64,000 nt of DNA from Metaclostridioides mangenotii (GCF_018917235.1 NZ_JAHLOF010000005.1:62001-126000); one strand, 5' to 3'. Positions 36,834 through 45,756 are shown, counted from the first letter of the stretch. The notes: a model not told the origin generated them from the letters alone. Made by a program: numbers and translations.

Positions 36834-37697
36834 CTATATTATGTTTATAAATGTCTCCCCTTGTGCTTTAATAACATTTTTATCAACTTGTGATGTATTT
36901 TCTTCAATCTTTAAAAATTTAGGCTTTCTTTCTTCGTACACACATATATATTCAAATCCTAAGTACTTTAAAATATCATGTACTTTATCAAAATCACGAC
37001 ATAAATCAGTTGACCTATGTGCATCTGAACCTATCGTTATTAACTCTCCACCTATTTCCTTGTATCTTTTTAATACCTCTATTGTCGGATGGAATGAATC
37101 AACTTTGTATCGAAAGCCTGAGGTATTTATTTCTATACCTTTTCCCGCATACAAAATCTCTTTTAATACCTCATCCAATACATCTTTATAATCTTCATAA
37201 ATGTATTTGTTTTTTCTATAATCTCCATATCTTCTTACATAATCTAAATGCCCATATATATCGAAATTTTTAAATTCCTTTACGGTTTTTATAATACTTT
37301 CAAAATATTTTGTATAAGCCTCACGCTGAGTCAACTTCTCAAAATATTCATTTTTGCTAACAGCCTTATTATCTATTGTATGTGTTGAACACAATACGAA
37401 ATCAAATGGGTATGAATTTACAACATTATCTATTTCATCTTTAATATGACTTTGGTATCCAACTTCTACTCCCGCAAATATGTTAATTTTAGCTTTATAT
37501 TTTTCCTTGCATTCAAGTATTTTTATAAAGTAGTTATTAAAATCTAAACTAAATTTATTATTGTCGTACTCTAAATGATCTGTTATTGTTATATACTTTA
37601 CTCCTAAATCTATAGCTCTTTCTACAATTTTATAAATATGATCCTTTCCATCAATTGAAAAACGTGTATGCACATGGCTATCTGATCTAATTAACAT
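36834..37697 (-). CDS. PHP-domain phosphoesterase, histidinol-phosphatase (HisJ-like) family
   Basis: 287 residues. PHP metal-binding motifs: SDSHVHTRFSIDG at the N-terminus, TITDHLEYD, GVEVGYQ, CSTHTID, YGHLDYVRRYG and TIGSDAHRSTDL. This is the HisK/HisJ arrangement. No other his gene is nearby, so the true substrate may be another sugar phosphate. AGGGAG precedes the start. The preceding 246 bp to mscL contains no gene I trust. Confidence 0.85.
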   Translation of the reverse strand: MLIRSDSHVHTRFSIDGKDHIYKIVERAIDLGVKYITITDHLEYDNNKFSLDFNNYFIKILECKEKYKAKINIFAGVEVGYQSHIKDEIDNVVNSYPFDFVLCSTHTIDNKAVSKNEYFEKLTQREAYTKYFESIIKTVKEFKNFDIYGHLDYVRRYGDYRKNKYIYEDYKDVLDEVLKEILYAGKGIEINTSGFRYKVDSFHPTIEVLKRYKEIGGELITIGSDAHRSTDLCRDFDKVHDILKYLGFEYICVYEERKPKFLKIEENTSQVDKNVIKAQGETFINII

Positions 37698-38116
37698 TTA
37701 TAAACACTCCCTCCAAAATTTTATTATTATAGTTTACTAAGTTTTTTTATACAATTTTTTAAATCTCATTTCTTATTTACCTCCTTAATTTTATTTTATT
37801 TTATTAATGTTAAGGATGTTTAAAAACAGAGTTAATCAATAGTTAATATTGTTAAACTAATTTATACTATCAAACAAATATACTTGTAATATTAAAGAAT
37901 TAACACTAATTTATTAAATCTTATAATAATTTATAACTCAATTAATATTTATTAGTCCCTAAGATATAATTAAAAATTCGCAACTAATTGTACCGATACA
38001 ATCACTATAAACGTCCAAATTTAGCCAAATTTATTGAATAAATAAATTTGTTGTAATAATATTTAATCAATTGATTGCAATCACGTTAACTAAAAATTTT
38101 ATTTTGGAGGATTATT
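37698..38116 (+). promoter_or_regulatory. Intergenic region with pdxST promoter and a possible PdxR-type operator
   Basis: About 420 bp, very AT-rich, no gene seen. Near the right end TTGAAT (38034-38039), 17-bp spacer and TAATAT (38057-38062) form a promoter for pdxS. Upstream lies the palindrome ATTGTA-CCGA-TACAAT (37987-38002), a candidate operator, perhaps for a MocR-like PdxR encoded elsewhere. A 10-codon minus-strand frame with AAGGAGG at about 37770 is noted but unsupported. Confidence 0.4.
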
Positions 38117-38995
38117 ATGAGCAATAGATATGAACTAAATAAAAACTTAGCACAAATGTTTAAAGGTGGAGTAATAATGGATGTAACAAATGTTGAGGAA
38201 GCTTTAATAGCTCAGGAAGCAGGAGCATGTGCTGTTATGGCCCTTGAGAGGGTTCCTTCTGATATAAGAAAAGATGGCGGAGTTGCAAGAATGTCAGATC
38301 CTAGTATGATTCAAAAAATACAAGAAGCTGTAAGCATTCCTGTTATGGCAAAAGTTAGAATAGGACATTTTGTCGAGGCTCAAATTCTTGAAGCGTTAGA
38401 AATAGATTTTATAGACGAAAGTGAGGTATTAACACCAGCAGACAGAATTTACCATGTAAATAAAAATGATTTTAAAGTCCCTTTTGTATGTGGCGCAAGA
38501 AACTTAGGTGAAGCTCTTAGAAGAATTGGAGAAGGTGCATCGATGATCAGGACTAAAGGCGAAGCAGGGACTGGCGATGTTGTTGAAGCAGTAACTCACA
38601 TGAAAACAATGAATTCAGATATTAAAAAAGTTGTATCCCTAAATGAAGATGAACTTATGAATTCTGCAAAAGAATTAGGAGCACCTTTTGAACTCATAAA
38701 ATATGTACATGAAAATGGAAAGCTACCTGTTGTTAATTTCGCCGCAGGTGGTATAGCTACACCAGCAGACGCAGCTCTTATGATGCAGCTAGGATGTGAT
38801 GGTGTTTTCGTGGGATCTGGAATATTCAAATCTGATAATCCACATAAAAGAGCAGATGCAATAGTCAAAGCTGTTACAAATTACAATGATCCTAAATTAT
38901 TAGCAGAAATCTCTAAAGATCTTGGTGGAGCCATGAGCGGAATTTCTGTATTAACTCTTCCAGAAGAAGAAAAGTTAGCTGTAAGAGGTTGGTAA
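38117..38995 (+). CDS. pdxS: Pyridoxal 5'-phosphate synthase, synthase subunit
   Basis: Builds PLP from ribose 5-phosphate, glyceraldehyde 3-phosphate and ammonia supplied by PdxT. 292 residues. The N-terminus [11 protein letters not shown] carries an active Asp, [14 protein letters not shown] carries the Schiff-base Lys79, and [18 protein letters not shown] and [14 protein letters not shown] are standard. TGGAGG lies upstream of the ATG. Co-transcribed with pdxT, which starts 1 bp later. Confidence 0.97.
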   Translation: MSNRYELNKNLAQMFKGGVIMDVTNVEEALIAQEAGACAVMALERVPSDIRKDGGVARMSDPSMIQKIQEAVSIPVMAKVRIGHFVEAQILEALEIDFIDESEVLTPADRIYHVNKNDFKVPFVCGARNLGEALRRIGEGASMIRTKGEAGTGDVVEAVTHMKTMNSDIKKVVSLNEDELMNSAKELGAPFELIKYVHENGKLPVVNFAAGGIATPADAALMMQLGCDGVFVGSGIFKSDNPHKRADAIVKAVTNYNDPKLLAEISKDLGGAMSGISVLTLPEEEKLAVRGW

Positions 38996-38996
38996 T

Positions 38997-39608
38997 ATGA
39001 AAATCGGTGTACTTGCTATGCAAGGTGCATTCCATGAGCACATTGCAATTTTAAAAAAACTAAATGTAGAGACTATAGTAATTAGAAATAAAGAGCACTT
39101 AAAAGATATCAATGGAATAATACTACCAGGGGGAGAAAGTACGGCAATTGGAAAATTAATAGTTGATACCGATATAAAAGATATGCTTAAAGATTTAATA
39201 ATATCAGAGATACCAGTATGGGGAACTTGTGCAGGAATGATTTTATTAGCTAACAAGATATCTGGTGAAGATTACACTCATATTTCTACTATGGACATTG
39301 AAGTTGTAAGAAATGCATATGGGAAACAACTTGGAAGCTTCAGGACGAAATCTAAGGTCAAAAACCTTGGAGATGATATTGATATGGTATTTATTAGAGC
39401 ACCTTATATAAAAAGTATTGGTAAAAATGTTGAAATACTCTCTGTAGTGGATGAAAATATTGTTTCAGCAAGAGAAAAAAACATGCTAGTTACATCTTTT
39501 CATCCAGAGCTTACCAATGACTTGAGATTTCATAAGTACTTTATTGGTATGGTAAATAAAAATAATAGGTTAATTGTAAATAATAGGTTAATTGTAAATA
39601 ATATCTAG
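38997..39608 (+). CDS. pdxT: Pyridoxal 5'-phosphate synthase, glutaminase subunit
   Basis: Class I glutaminase that feeds ammonia to PdxS. 203 residues, slightly longer than the usual 190. Oxyanion loop LPGGESTAIGKL, nucleophile Cys78 in VWGTCAGMILLA, and catalytic His-x-Glu in TSFHPELTND. The last 14 residues include a doubled NNRLIV caused by an 18-bp tandem duplication (39565-39600), beyond the usual end of the fold and probably harmless. Directly coupled to pdxS. Confidence 0.96.
   Translation: MKIGVLAMQGAFHEHIAILKKLNVETIVIRNKEHLKDINGIILPGGESTAIGKLIVDTDIKDMLKDLIISEIPVWGTCAGMILLANKISGEDYTHISTMDIEVVRNAYGKQLGSFRTKSKVKNLGDDIDMVFIRAPYIKSIGKNVEILSVVDENIVSAREKNMLVTSFHPELTNDLRFHKYFIGMVNKNNRLIVNNRLIVNNI
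39565..39600 (+). repeat. 18-bp tandem duplication at the 3' end of pdxT
   Basis: AATAGGTTAATTGTAAAT occurs twice in a row, in frame, encoding NRLIVN twice. It is a recent slippage-type duplication. Confidence 0.85.
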
Positions 39609-39700
39609 TAAATTCATTTGATTTTTAATTCTCTATATTATATTATTTTATATACATTAATATATAAATAATATGGAAATATTTTCTAGGAGATGTAGCA

Positions 39701-40297
39701 ATGGATTTTAATATAATTATAGAGAATTTTGTAATTAACTACGGAGTCGTGAGTATATTTATACTCGTTTTTTTAGAGTACGCCAACTTCCCTATACCTA
39801 GTGAAGTTATTCTTCCCATGATAGGAGTTGTAGGTAAGGAATATAATATAGATATATTTTTACTTATACTTTTATCTACTGTGGCCGGATTATTCGGATC
39901 TATTCTAAACTATTGGATTGGATATCATTTTGGTGAAAAAGTTATAAAATACATAATTAAGAAATTTCCCAAGACTAAAAAATCGATATCTGCTTCAAAT
40001 AATTTTATGAGGAAATACAGTAAACTATCTGTATTACTTACTAGATTTATTCCAATAGCTAGAACTGCGATATCTTTGGTCGCGGGTGTAGCAAAAATGA
40101 ACTTGGTTGAATTTATAGTTTTTTCAACTCTTGGAATATTTATATGGAACTACATATTGATAACTGGCGGTACAATTTTAAGCGATTTATTTAAGTTAGA
40201 ACTGATATCATTTGAATTAATATTATCCGTAATACTAGCGATAACAATAATTTGGTTAATTAAAAAACTTGTAAACAGCTATAGAAATCAAAAATAA
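39701..40297 (+). CDS. DedA-family membrane protein
   Basis: 198 residues with five to six hydrophobic segments. FPIPSEVILPMIGVVG near the N-terminus and the FIPIARTAISLVAGVAKM stretch with preceding R (LLTRFIPIARTAIS) are the SNARE-associated/DedA signatures. Family members act in membrane lipid flipping and proton-motive-force homeostasis. TAGGAGA lies upstream of the ATG. Single gene, convergent with the VOC gene. Confidence 0.9.
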   Translation: MDFNIIIENFVINYGVVSIFILVFLEYANFPIPSEVILPMIGVVGKEYNIDIFLLILLSTVAGLFGSILNYWIGYHFGEKVIKYIIKKFPKTKKSISASNNFMRKYSKLSVLLTRFIPIARTAISLVAGVAKMNLVEFIVFSTLGIFIWNYILITGGTILSDLFKLELISFELILSVILAITIIWLIKKLVNSYRNQK

Positions 40298-40323
40298 AAA
40301 GATGCTTTTTAAGCATCTTTTTT
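40296..40323. terminator. Terminator between dedA-like and VOC genes
   Basis: AAAAAGATGCTTTTTAAGCATCTTTTTTT forms a compact stem-loop; given in part, the arms are AAAGATGCTT and AAGCATCTTT. It overlaps the last codons of the leftward VOC gene, so it serves mainly the rightward gene. Confidence 0.75.
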
Positions 40324-40716
40324 TCTAGCTAGTATTATCCAGTTAACACCGAACTTATCTTTTAAATTCCCATACATAGGACTGAAAAAACTTGGTGCCA
40401 CCTCAGAAAGCACTTCTGCTCCAACTTTTAGATTGTTAAAACAAGTAACTACTTCATCTTCTGAATCAAGCTTTAATACTACCGATATATGATCACCTAC
40501 AGTTAAATTATGATAGTCGCAAAAACTAATTACAGACCCTTTAATATTCATTTCTCCATGCATTATAAGATCTTTCATAGACTCATAGTCTTTATCATCT
40601 TTACTCAATATATCTTTATACGTCAAAACTGCTTCATCTTTACCATCTAAGGCTTCTTTATAAAACGCCATCGCCTCTTTACAATTTCCATTAAACATAA
40701 GATATACTTCAACCAT
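40309..40716 (-). CDS. VOC-superfamily protein, PhnB-like
   Basis: About 135 residues. VEVYLMFNGNCKEAMAFYKEAL at the N-terminus and LSEVAPSFFSPMYGNLKDKFGVNWII at the C-terminus (in parts) are the PhnB/3-demethylubiquinone-like VOC pattern. The catalytic role is unknown. The open frame extends to 40767, but the ATG at 40716 has GGAGG 8 bases upstream and starts the conserved sequence. Single gene. Confidence 0.85.
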   Translation of the reverse strand: MVEVYLMFNGNCKEAMAFYKEALDGKDEAVLTYKDILSKDDKDYESMKDLIMHGEMNIKGSVISFCDYHNLTVGDHISVVLKLDSEDEVVTCFNNLKVGAEVLSEVAPSFFSPMYGNLKDKFGVNWIILARKKDA

Positions 40717-40945
40717 TTTAATATCCTCCATATCTCTTGTATAAAAAGTATATTTATCATCTTCCATAAATTTTATACAATAAATAAGTATTATTATTTA
40801 TACAGCAACGTTAATCTATATTTATAATAACACAAATATTCTTACCCTTTTTAGCTTCAAGAAATTTAATTTAATTTATTTAGTAGAATTTAAGCTATTT
40901 TTATATTATAATTTTATTAGTTATAAATTAGGAGGTATCATATAT

Positions 40946-41290
40946 ATGGAAATCAAAAGATATGAAGGAACTGGAAGAATGAGTAGAGCTGTTGTGCATA
41001 ACAACACTGTATATCTTTGTGGACAAACTCACGCTGAAGGTGACGTAAAAGAGCAAACTGCAGAAGTATTAAAGAAGATAGAAGATCTATTAAATAAGTA
41101 TGGATCTGATAAAAATCATATATTATCAGCTAACATTTATCTAAGAGATATGAAAGATTTCGCAGACATGAACTCAGTTTGGGATGCTTGGATAGAAGAC
41201 GGAAACGAACCAGCAAGAGCTTGTGTTGAAGCTAGAATGGCCAGAGAAAGCTTACTAGTTGAGATAACTATAGTTGCTGCAGTTAAATAG
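40946..41290 (+). CDS. RidA-family (YjgF/UK114) enamine/imine deaminase
   Basis: 114 residues. VYLCGQTH, VLKKIEDLLNKYGSDKNHILSA and PARACVEARMA followed by LLVEITIVA match the family; the Arg of the PARAC block is the usual catalytic carboxylate-binding residue. Hydrolyses reactive enamines formed by PLP enzymes; the neighbouring pdx genes are a suggestive but loose link. AGGAGGT upstream of the ATG. Confidence 0.92.
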   Translation: MEIKRYEGTGRMSRAVVHNNTVYLCGQTHAEGDVKEQTAEVLKKIEDLLNKYGSDKNHILSANIYLRDMKDFADMNSVWDAWIEDGNEPARACVEARMARESLLVEITIVAAVK

Positions 41291-41351
41291 TTTGTAGTAG
41301 CCTTATTTACTACATGTTAAATCTCTATAAGGATTTAAATATAAAATTTTT

Positions 41352-41386
41352 GATAGTGAGTATCAGTAGATGCTCACTATTTTTAT
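41352..41386 (+). terminator. Terminator after ridA
   Basis: Eight-base arms ATAGTGAG (41353-41360) and CTCACTAT (41373-41380) followed by TTTTTAT. Confidence 0.6.
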
Positions 41387-41519
41387 GTGTCTTATTAACT
41401 TTCCTTATTTTTTCTAAACTTAACCACAAAACCGGATTCAAAGCTGAGATTATTGTAATTGCATTAAGAACATTAATGTACTAATAAAAACTTAAAATAA
41501 TAAATTCTAAAATTTATAA

Positions 41520-41552
41520 CAAAAAGCCATCTATAATAATAGATGGCTTTTT
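41520..41552. terminator. Intrinsic terminator hairpin
   Basis: AAAAAGCCATCTAT pairs with ATAGATGGCTTTTT, a 14-bp stem usable on both strands. It insulates the downstream ABC operon. Confidence 0.65.
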
Positions 41553-41757
41553 AGGGCTAGCGTATACTTGTATTTTATACAAGCTCCCACTGATACTAAG
41601 TATATATCAATACTTTATATTTGTAAATATTATTTTATTATAACCTACATTTCTTCTCTACTATTTATTTAAATATCTATTTTTATTTAGTTTTAATCTT
41701 TTGAATATTTATTATATCAATTCATATCCCCTCGTACATTAAATTTTTAAAAAAAGC

Positions 41758-41812
41758 TTGCGCTATCAAAATGATAATTATATAATATATTCATTATTAT
41801 CATTTTGATAAT
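41758..41812 (+). promoter_or_regulatory. Amino-acid ABC operon promoter with twin palindromic operator
   Basis: TTGCGC (41758-41763), 17-bp spacer and a perfect TATAAT (41781-41786). The spacer carries TATCAAAATGATAAT (41764-41778), and its exact inverted copy ATTATCATTTTGATA lies at 41796-41810, just downstream of the expected start. Each copy is itself a near-palindrome TTATCA-TTT-TGATAA. This looks like two repressor sites blocking the promoter. The regulator is not identified. Confidence 0.65.
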
Positions 41813-41831
41813 AACAAATATACGAAAGGTG

Positions 41832-42500
41832 GTGAGTAACATAAACTTAGATGTCATTATTAAATACATCCCACTTTACATTCAGTCTGCAAAGATTACA
41901 ATCATACTAGGAGTTCTCGGAATTTTACTTGCACTCATAGTTGGATTAGTATGTAGCTTCATTCGTTATTATAAAGTTCCTGTACTTGATAAAGTTATAG
42001 GAATCTACATTGAAGTATCTAGGAATACTCCGCTATTGATACAATTATTCTTTATGTACTATGGACTTCCAAAATTGGGATTAAAACTTCCAGCAGAGGT
42101 CTGTGCAATTACTGGATTAGGTTTTTTAGGTGGTAGTTATATTGCTGAAGCATTTAGAAGCGGGCTAGATGCTGTGGGTAAATCGCAGTTGGATGCAGGT
42201 GAAAGCATAGGTCTTACAAGATTTCAACTTATGAGATATGTTATATTTCCTCAAGCTATGGCAATATCTATTCCAGCTTTAGGAGCAAATATAATATTTC
42301 TCCTTAAAGAGACTTCTCTCTTTAGTGCTGTGGCAATTGCAGATCTCACATTCTTGGCAAAAGATTTGATCGGTATTTATTATGATACCAATGAAGCATT
42401 ATTTTTACTTATAATCTCTTATCTTATTATTTTACTGCCATTATCCATTACTCTTACATTTTTAGAAAGGAAGTTGAGATATGCCGGTTATGGGTTATGA
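41832..42500 (+). CDS. Polar amino-acid ABC transporter permease 1
   Basis: About 223 residues, five membrane segments, His/Glu/Gln permease family. IKYIPLYIQSAKITIILG at the N-terminus, YIEVSRNTPLLIQLFFMYYGLP, and the EAA loop GGSYIAEAFRSGLDAVGKSQ followed by LDAGESIGL. The start is uncertain. AAAGGTGGTGA (41825-41835) best fits initiation at the codon at 41841, which is ATA; in-frame GTG codons at 41829 and 41832 overlap it, and I list the latter. First gene of permease-permease-ATPase-binding protein. Confidence 0.88.
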   Translation: MSNINLDVIIKYIPLYIQSAKITIILGVLGILLALIVGLVCSFIRYYKVPVLDKVIGIYIEVSRNTPLLIQLFFMYYGLPKLGLKLPAEVCAITGLGFLGGSYIAEAFRSGLDAVGKSQLDAGESIGLTRFQLMRYVIFPQAMAISIPALGANIIFLLKETSLFSAVAIADLTFLAKDLIGIYYDTNEALFLLIISYLIILLPLSITLTFLERKLRYAGYGL

Positions 42501-43158
42501 TATTTTATTTAAAGGCAAAAACATGGATAGAATCTTAACTGGTCTTACGGTTACTCTAGAAATTGCAATTTTTTCAATCTTAATATCAATTATTGGCGGA
42601 ATTATATTTGGAGTTATCATGACGAGTAAGAATAAGATTGTAATACTTGTTAGCAGGATTTACCTTGAAGCAATTCGTATTATTCCTCTTTTAGTATGGT
42701 TATTTATTTTTTATTTTGGAATAACAAAGCTAATAGGTATCCACATTGACTCTTTTCTTATATCTCTTATTGTATTCTCTATGTGGGGAATAGCAGAAAT
42801 GGGAGATATTGTAAGAGGAGCTATAACATCTTTACCTAAACACCAAATAGAGAGTGGAAAAGCAATTGGTCTTACAAAGAATCAAATATATCTCTACATC
42901 ATCATTCCACAGGCAATCAGAAGAATGATACCTGCAGCAATTAACCTTTCAACTAGAATTATAAAAACCACCTCTTTAGTGGTTTTGATTGGAGTCGTAG
43001 AAGTACTAAAGGTAGGTCAGCAGATTATCGAATCCTCTATTTTATCTAACCCAAGCGCTCCACTTTGGGTATATGGGTGGATTGCAGTTCTTTATTTTAT
43101 ACTCTGTTTTCCTATATCTATCGCATCAAAAAAACTCGAAACAAAATGGGGGGATTAA
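42481..43158 (+). CDS. Polar amino-acid ABC transporter permease 2
   Basis: 225 residues with five membrane segments; it partners permease 1. YLEAIRIIPLLVWLFIFYFG and the EAA-type loop GAITSLPKHQIESGKAIGL are typical of the second permease in polar amino-acid importers. The ATG overlaps the end of permease 1 by 20 bases, with AAAGGAAG upstream inside that gene, so they are coupled. Confidence 0.9.
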   Translation: MPVMGYDILFKGKNMDRILTGLTVTLEIAIFSILISIIGGIIFGVIMTSKNKIVILVSRIYLEAIRIIPLLVWLFIFYFGITKLIGIHIDSFLISLIVFSMWGIAEMGDIVRGAITSLPKHQIESGKAIGLTKNQIYLYIIIPQAIRRMIPAAINLSTRIIKTTSLVVLIGVVEVLKVGQQIIESSILSNPSAPLWVYGWIAVLYFILCFPISIASKKLETKWGD

Positions 43159-43160
43159 TT

Positions 43161-43892
43161 ATGGAAGTTATAGAGATTAAAAAATTACAGAAAAGCTACG
43201 GTGATAATGAAGTATTAAAAGGAGTATCCCTTAATATCCACAAGGGAGAAGTCGTAGTGATTTTAGGGCCTTCTGGATGTGGAAAAAGCACGTTACTTAG
43301 ATGCATAAATGGACTAGAAGAATTTCAGTCTGGAAGCATTAGCCTAAATGGTGACTTGATGAATACTAAACAAACTCCATGGCATTTGCTGAGACAAAGA
43401 ATCGGTATGGTTTTTCAAAGTTATGATTTATTTCCGCATATGACAGTTCTAGATAATATCATGCTAGGTCCTGTAAAAGCTCAAAAAAGAAATAAAGATG
43501 ATATTAAAATTCAGGCTATAAATTTACTAAAGAGGGTTGGTCTAGAAGATAAAACCAATTCATATCCAAGACAGCTTTCGGGAGGTCAAAAGCAAAGAGT
43601 GGCGATTGTCCGTGCATTATGCATGAATCCAGAAATAATCTTATTTGATGAGGTAACTGCAGCCCTGGATCCAGAAATGGTTAGAGAAGTTCTAGATGTA
43701 ATTTTAGAGCTATCCAATCAAGGTATGACGATGGCTATTGTAACTCATGAAATGAAATTTGCAGAAGCAGTAGCAGATCGAATTATTTTTATTGATGATG
43801 GAATCATAGTTGAAGAAAATACACCGAAAGAATTTTTCAAAAGCCCTAAAACAGAGAGGGCTGAGAAGTTTTTAAATATATTTAATTTTTAA
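43161..43892 (+). CDS. Polar amino-acid ABC transporter ATP-binding protein
   Basis: 243 residues, GlnQ/ArtP type. Walker A GPSGCGKST, Q-loop VFQSYDLFPHMTV, signature LSGGQKQR, Walker B IILFDEVTAALDPE (Val in place of the usual Pro after DE, as DEVTAALD), and switch THEMKFA. A longer frame opens at 43065 inside permease 2, but the ATG at 43161 after GGGGGA begins MEVIEIKKLQKSYG, the natural start. Confidence 0.93.
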   Translation: MEVIEIKKLQKSYGDNEVLKGVSLNIHKGEVVVILGPSGCGKSTLLRCINGLEEFQSGSISLNGDLMNTKQTPWHLLRQRIGMVFQSYDLFPHMTVLDNIMLGPVKAQKRNKDDIKIQAINLLKRVGLEDKTNSYPRQLSGGQKQRVAIVRALCMNPEIILFDEVTAALDPEMVREVLDVILELSNQGMTMAIVTHEMKFAEAVADRIIFIDDGIIVEENTPKEFFKSPKTERAEKFLNIFNF

Positions 43893-43904
43893 TGGGAGGT
43901 TTTT

Positions 43905-44765
43905 ATGAAAAAATCAATAGCTATATTTACTTTATTATTTACTTTAGTTTTAACAATAGGTCTAGTAAGTGGATGCAAAAATGTAACAAGCCAAAAAGAA
44001 AGTAAATCTTCTTTGGAACAAATTAAAGAATCCGGTAAAATTCGTATAGGAGTATTTAGTGACAAAGCCCCATTTGGATATATCGATGAAAATGGAGAAC
44101 CTCAAGGGTATGATGTTTATTTTGGTAAACGTATCGCTAAAGACTTACTTGGTGATGAAAATGCCGTAGAGTTCGTATCTGTGGAAGCCGCAAGCCGTGT
44201 TGAGTTTTTAGAAACAAATAAAGTAGATATTATTCTTGCTAACTTTACAGTAACAGATGAAAGAAAGGAAAAAGTAGACTTTGCTCTACCATATATGAAG
44301 GTAGCACTTGGTATTGTAACTCCAGATGCAAGTCCTATTACAGATGTTTCTCAATTAAAAGGTAAAAAGCTTATTGTGAATAAAGGTACAACTGCAGAAA
44401 CTTATTTTACAAAAAATTATCCAAATATAGAACTTTTAAAATATGACGAAAATACAGCCGCTTTCAACGCACTTTTGGATAAAAGAGGCGATGCAATAGC
44501 GCATGATAACACTTTACTTTTTGCATGGGTTACAAAAAATAAGGGGTATACTACAAGTATCGACTCACTTGGGAGTGTAGATACAATTGCACCAGCAGTT
44601 AAAAAAGGTAATAAAGAACTTGTAGAATGGTTAAATGAAGAAATCAAAACTTTAGGAAAAGAGAACTTCTTCCATTCTGATTACGATGCGACTTTACTTC
44701 CAGTTTACGGTGACGCCGTAGATCCTGAAAGTGTTGTTGTAGAAGGTGGCGAAATTAGTAAATAG
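43905..44765 (+). CDS. Amino-acid ABC transporter substrate-binding lipoprotein
   Basis: 286 residues. Lipoprotein signal with lipobox LVSGC (Cys24). SBP family 3 motifs: IRIGVFSDKAPFGYIDENG then PQGYDVYFGKRIAKDL, VDIILANFTVTDERK, FALPYMK. The ligand is a polar or small amino acid; sequence does not separate cystine from Glu, Asp or others. GGGAGG upstream of the ATG. Fourth gene of the operon; ends before a terminator. Confidence 0.93.
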   Translation: MKKSIAIFTLLFTLVLTIGLVSGCKNVTSQKESKSSLEQIKESGKIRIGVFSDKAPFGYIDENGEPQGYDVYFGKRIAKDLLGDENAVEFVSVEAASRVEFLETNKVDIILANFTVTDERKEKVDFALPYMKVALGIVTPDASPITDVSQLKGKKLIVNKGTTAETYFTKNYPNIELLKYDENTAAFNALLDKRGDAIAHDNTLLFAWVTKNKGYTTSIDSLGSVDTIAPAVKKGNKELVEWLNEEIKTLGKENFFHSDYDATLLPVYGDAVDPESVVVEGGEISK

Positions 44766-44837
44766 AACTTAGATCAATAATCTTTGAGTAAATACTATGT
44801 TTTGTTTAAACACATAAAATTGATAATAGAATAATAT

Positions 44838-44876
44838 AAAAAGGCGATATCTATGAATAGCTATCGCCTTTTTTAT
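44838..44876 (+). terminator. Terminator of the amino-acid ABC operon
   Basis: AAAAGGCGATA and TATCGCCTTTTTT form a 10-bp stem with T run. It also lies just downstream of the convergent anti-sigma gene's end. Confidence 0.8.
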
Positions 44877-44904
44877 ATTATTAATTGTTGTAATACAGTT
44901 TCGC

Positions 44905-45756
44905 TTATAATCCGTTTAAAACATCATCTGGAATTACAAACTCTATAGCTCCCATATATCCTGGTGCGACTTCGTATTCGTCAAATGATATAACTAATTG
45001 GTTTTTATCATTTATATAAAAGTCTTGATTCTTATCTATCTTAGAGAAGTTTTCTAAACCGCCCTCATCTTGGTCAATGAAGTAAACTTTATTAGAATCC
45101 TTTTTCATTTGCTCCCTCATTTGTACTTTTATATTTTGGCTAATTACATCTATATATTTTTCATCTTTAAACAGCATTGGAAGTGTTAAAATTATTTTTT
45201 TATTTTTATCAATATTATAATGTTTCTTTGTCGTATAACCAGATGCCTCTATTTCTAATTTTTCCATTTCTATTGAAAGTCTATTATTAGTTTCACTTTT
45301 AACTACATAGTCTGTGCTAACGTATTTGTTATTTACTTTATTTAAATTTACTTCTTTATTTAGCTCTTCATATAATTTTCTACCTTCATTATTGAAGTTT
45401 TCATTTATTCTTTTTTCTAAATTTTTATCATCTAACCCTTGTATTTCTGGAACTTTTATTCTTGCATCATAACCATCTTTTTTTATAATGTACTCCCTTA
45501 CCGTAACAAGTTTCACTAAATGTGATAATACTGGAACCTTTGAGATTGTCTCTGCAAATGCAGGACTTACGTTTATCAATAAAACAAAGCTTAAGATAGA
45601 TACTAATGCAACATTTAATCTTCTTTTAAAACTATATTTTTTTTTATTTTCTAATTTAATATTTTTTATCTGCTCATCAATGATAGAATACAAGTTTTCT
45701 GGTATAGGAGTGCCCATATACTCTTTTTTTAGTTCGTTTAATCTTGTATTACTCAT
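44905..45756 (-). CDS. Membrane anti-sigma factor (RsiV-like, DUF3298-type)
   Basis: About 283 residues. Short cytoplasmic N-terminus (about 1-40), one membrane segment (LNVALVSILSFVLLINVSPA), and a large extracytoplasmic part with a DUF3298-like C-terminal domain (ALPMLFKDEKYID-type LTLPMLFKDEKYI, DQDEGGLENF, FYINDKNQLVISFDEYEVAPGY in parts). RsiV of Bacillus binds lysozyme and is cleaved to release SigV; a similar role here is inference. The ATG at 45756 has GAGAGGAG upstream. It overlaps the sigma gene by 8 bases. Confidence 0.85.
   Translation of the reverse strand: MSNTRLNELKKEYMGTPIPENLYSIIDEQIKNIKLENKKKYSFKRRLNVALVSILSFVLLINVSPAFAETISKVPVLSHLVKLVTVREYIIKKDGYDARIKVPEIQGLDDKNLEKRINENFNNEGRKLYEELNKEVNLNKVNNKYVSTDYVVKSETNNRLSIEMEKLEIEASGYTTKKHYNIDKNKKIILTLPMLFKDEKYIDVISQNIKVQMREQMKKDSNKVYFIDQDEGGLENFSKIDKNQDFYINDKNQLVISFDEYEVAPGYMGAIEFVIPDDVLNGL

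Larger units (their letters stand above)
41291..41804. other. Intergenic region with two terminators, a gene remnant and the amino-acid ABC promoter
   Basis: Two hairpins end transcripts here: ATAGTGAG/CTCACTAT plus T run (41352-41386, after ridA) and AAAAAGCCATCTAT/ATAGATGGCTTTTT (41520-41552). On the minus strand, roughly 41330-41480 reads as a membrane-protein-like tail (NVLNAITIISALNPVLWLSL, then LEKIRKVNK), possibly a decayed transporter end; not certain. The right end holds the twin operator and promoter described separately. Confidence 0.5.

Noticed and set aside
41560..41760. T-box or other riboswitch before the amino-acid ABC operon
   Set aside because: No T-box motif, specifier stem or known aptamer was recognisable; regulation is better explained by the twin operator.
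43065..43160. Longer N-terminus for the amino-acid ABC ATPase
   Set aside because: It would overlap permease 2 by almost 100 bp; the ATG at 43161 has a ribosome site and fits the family start.
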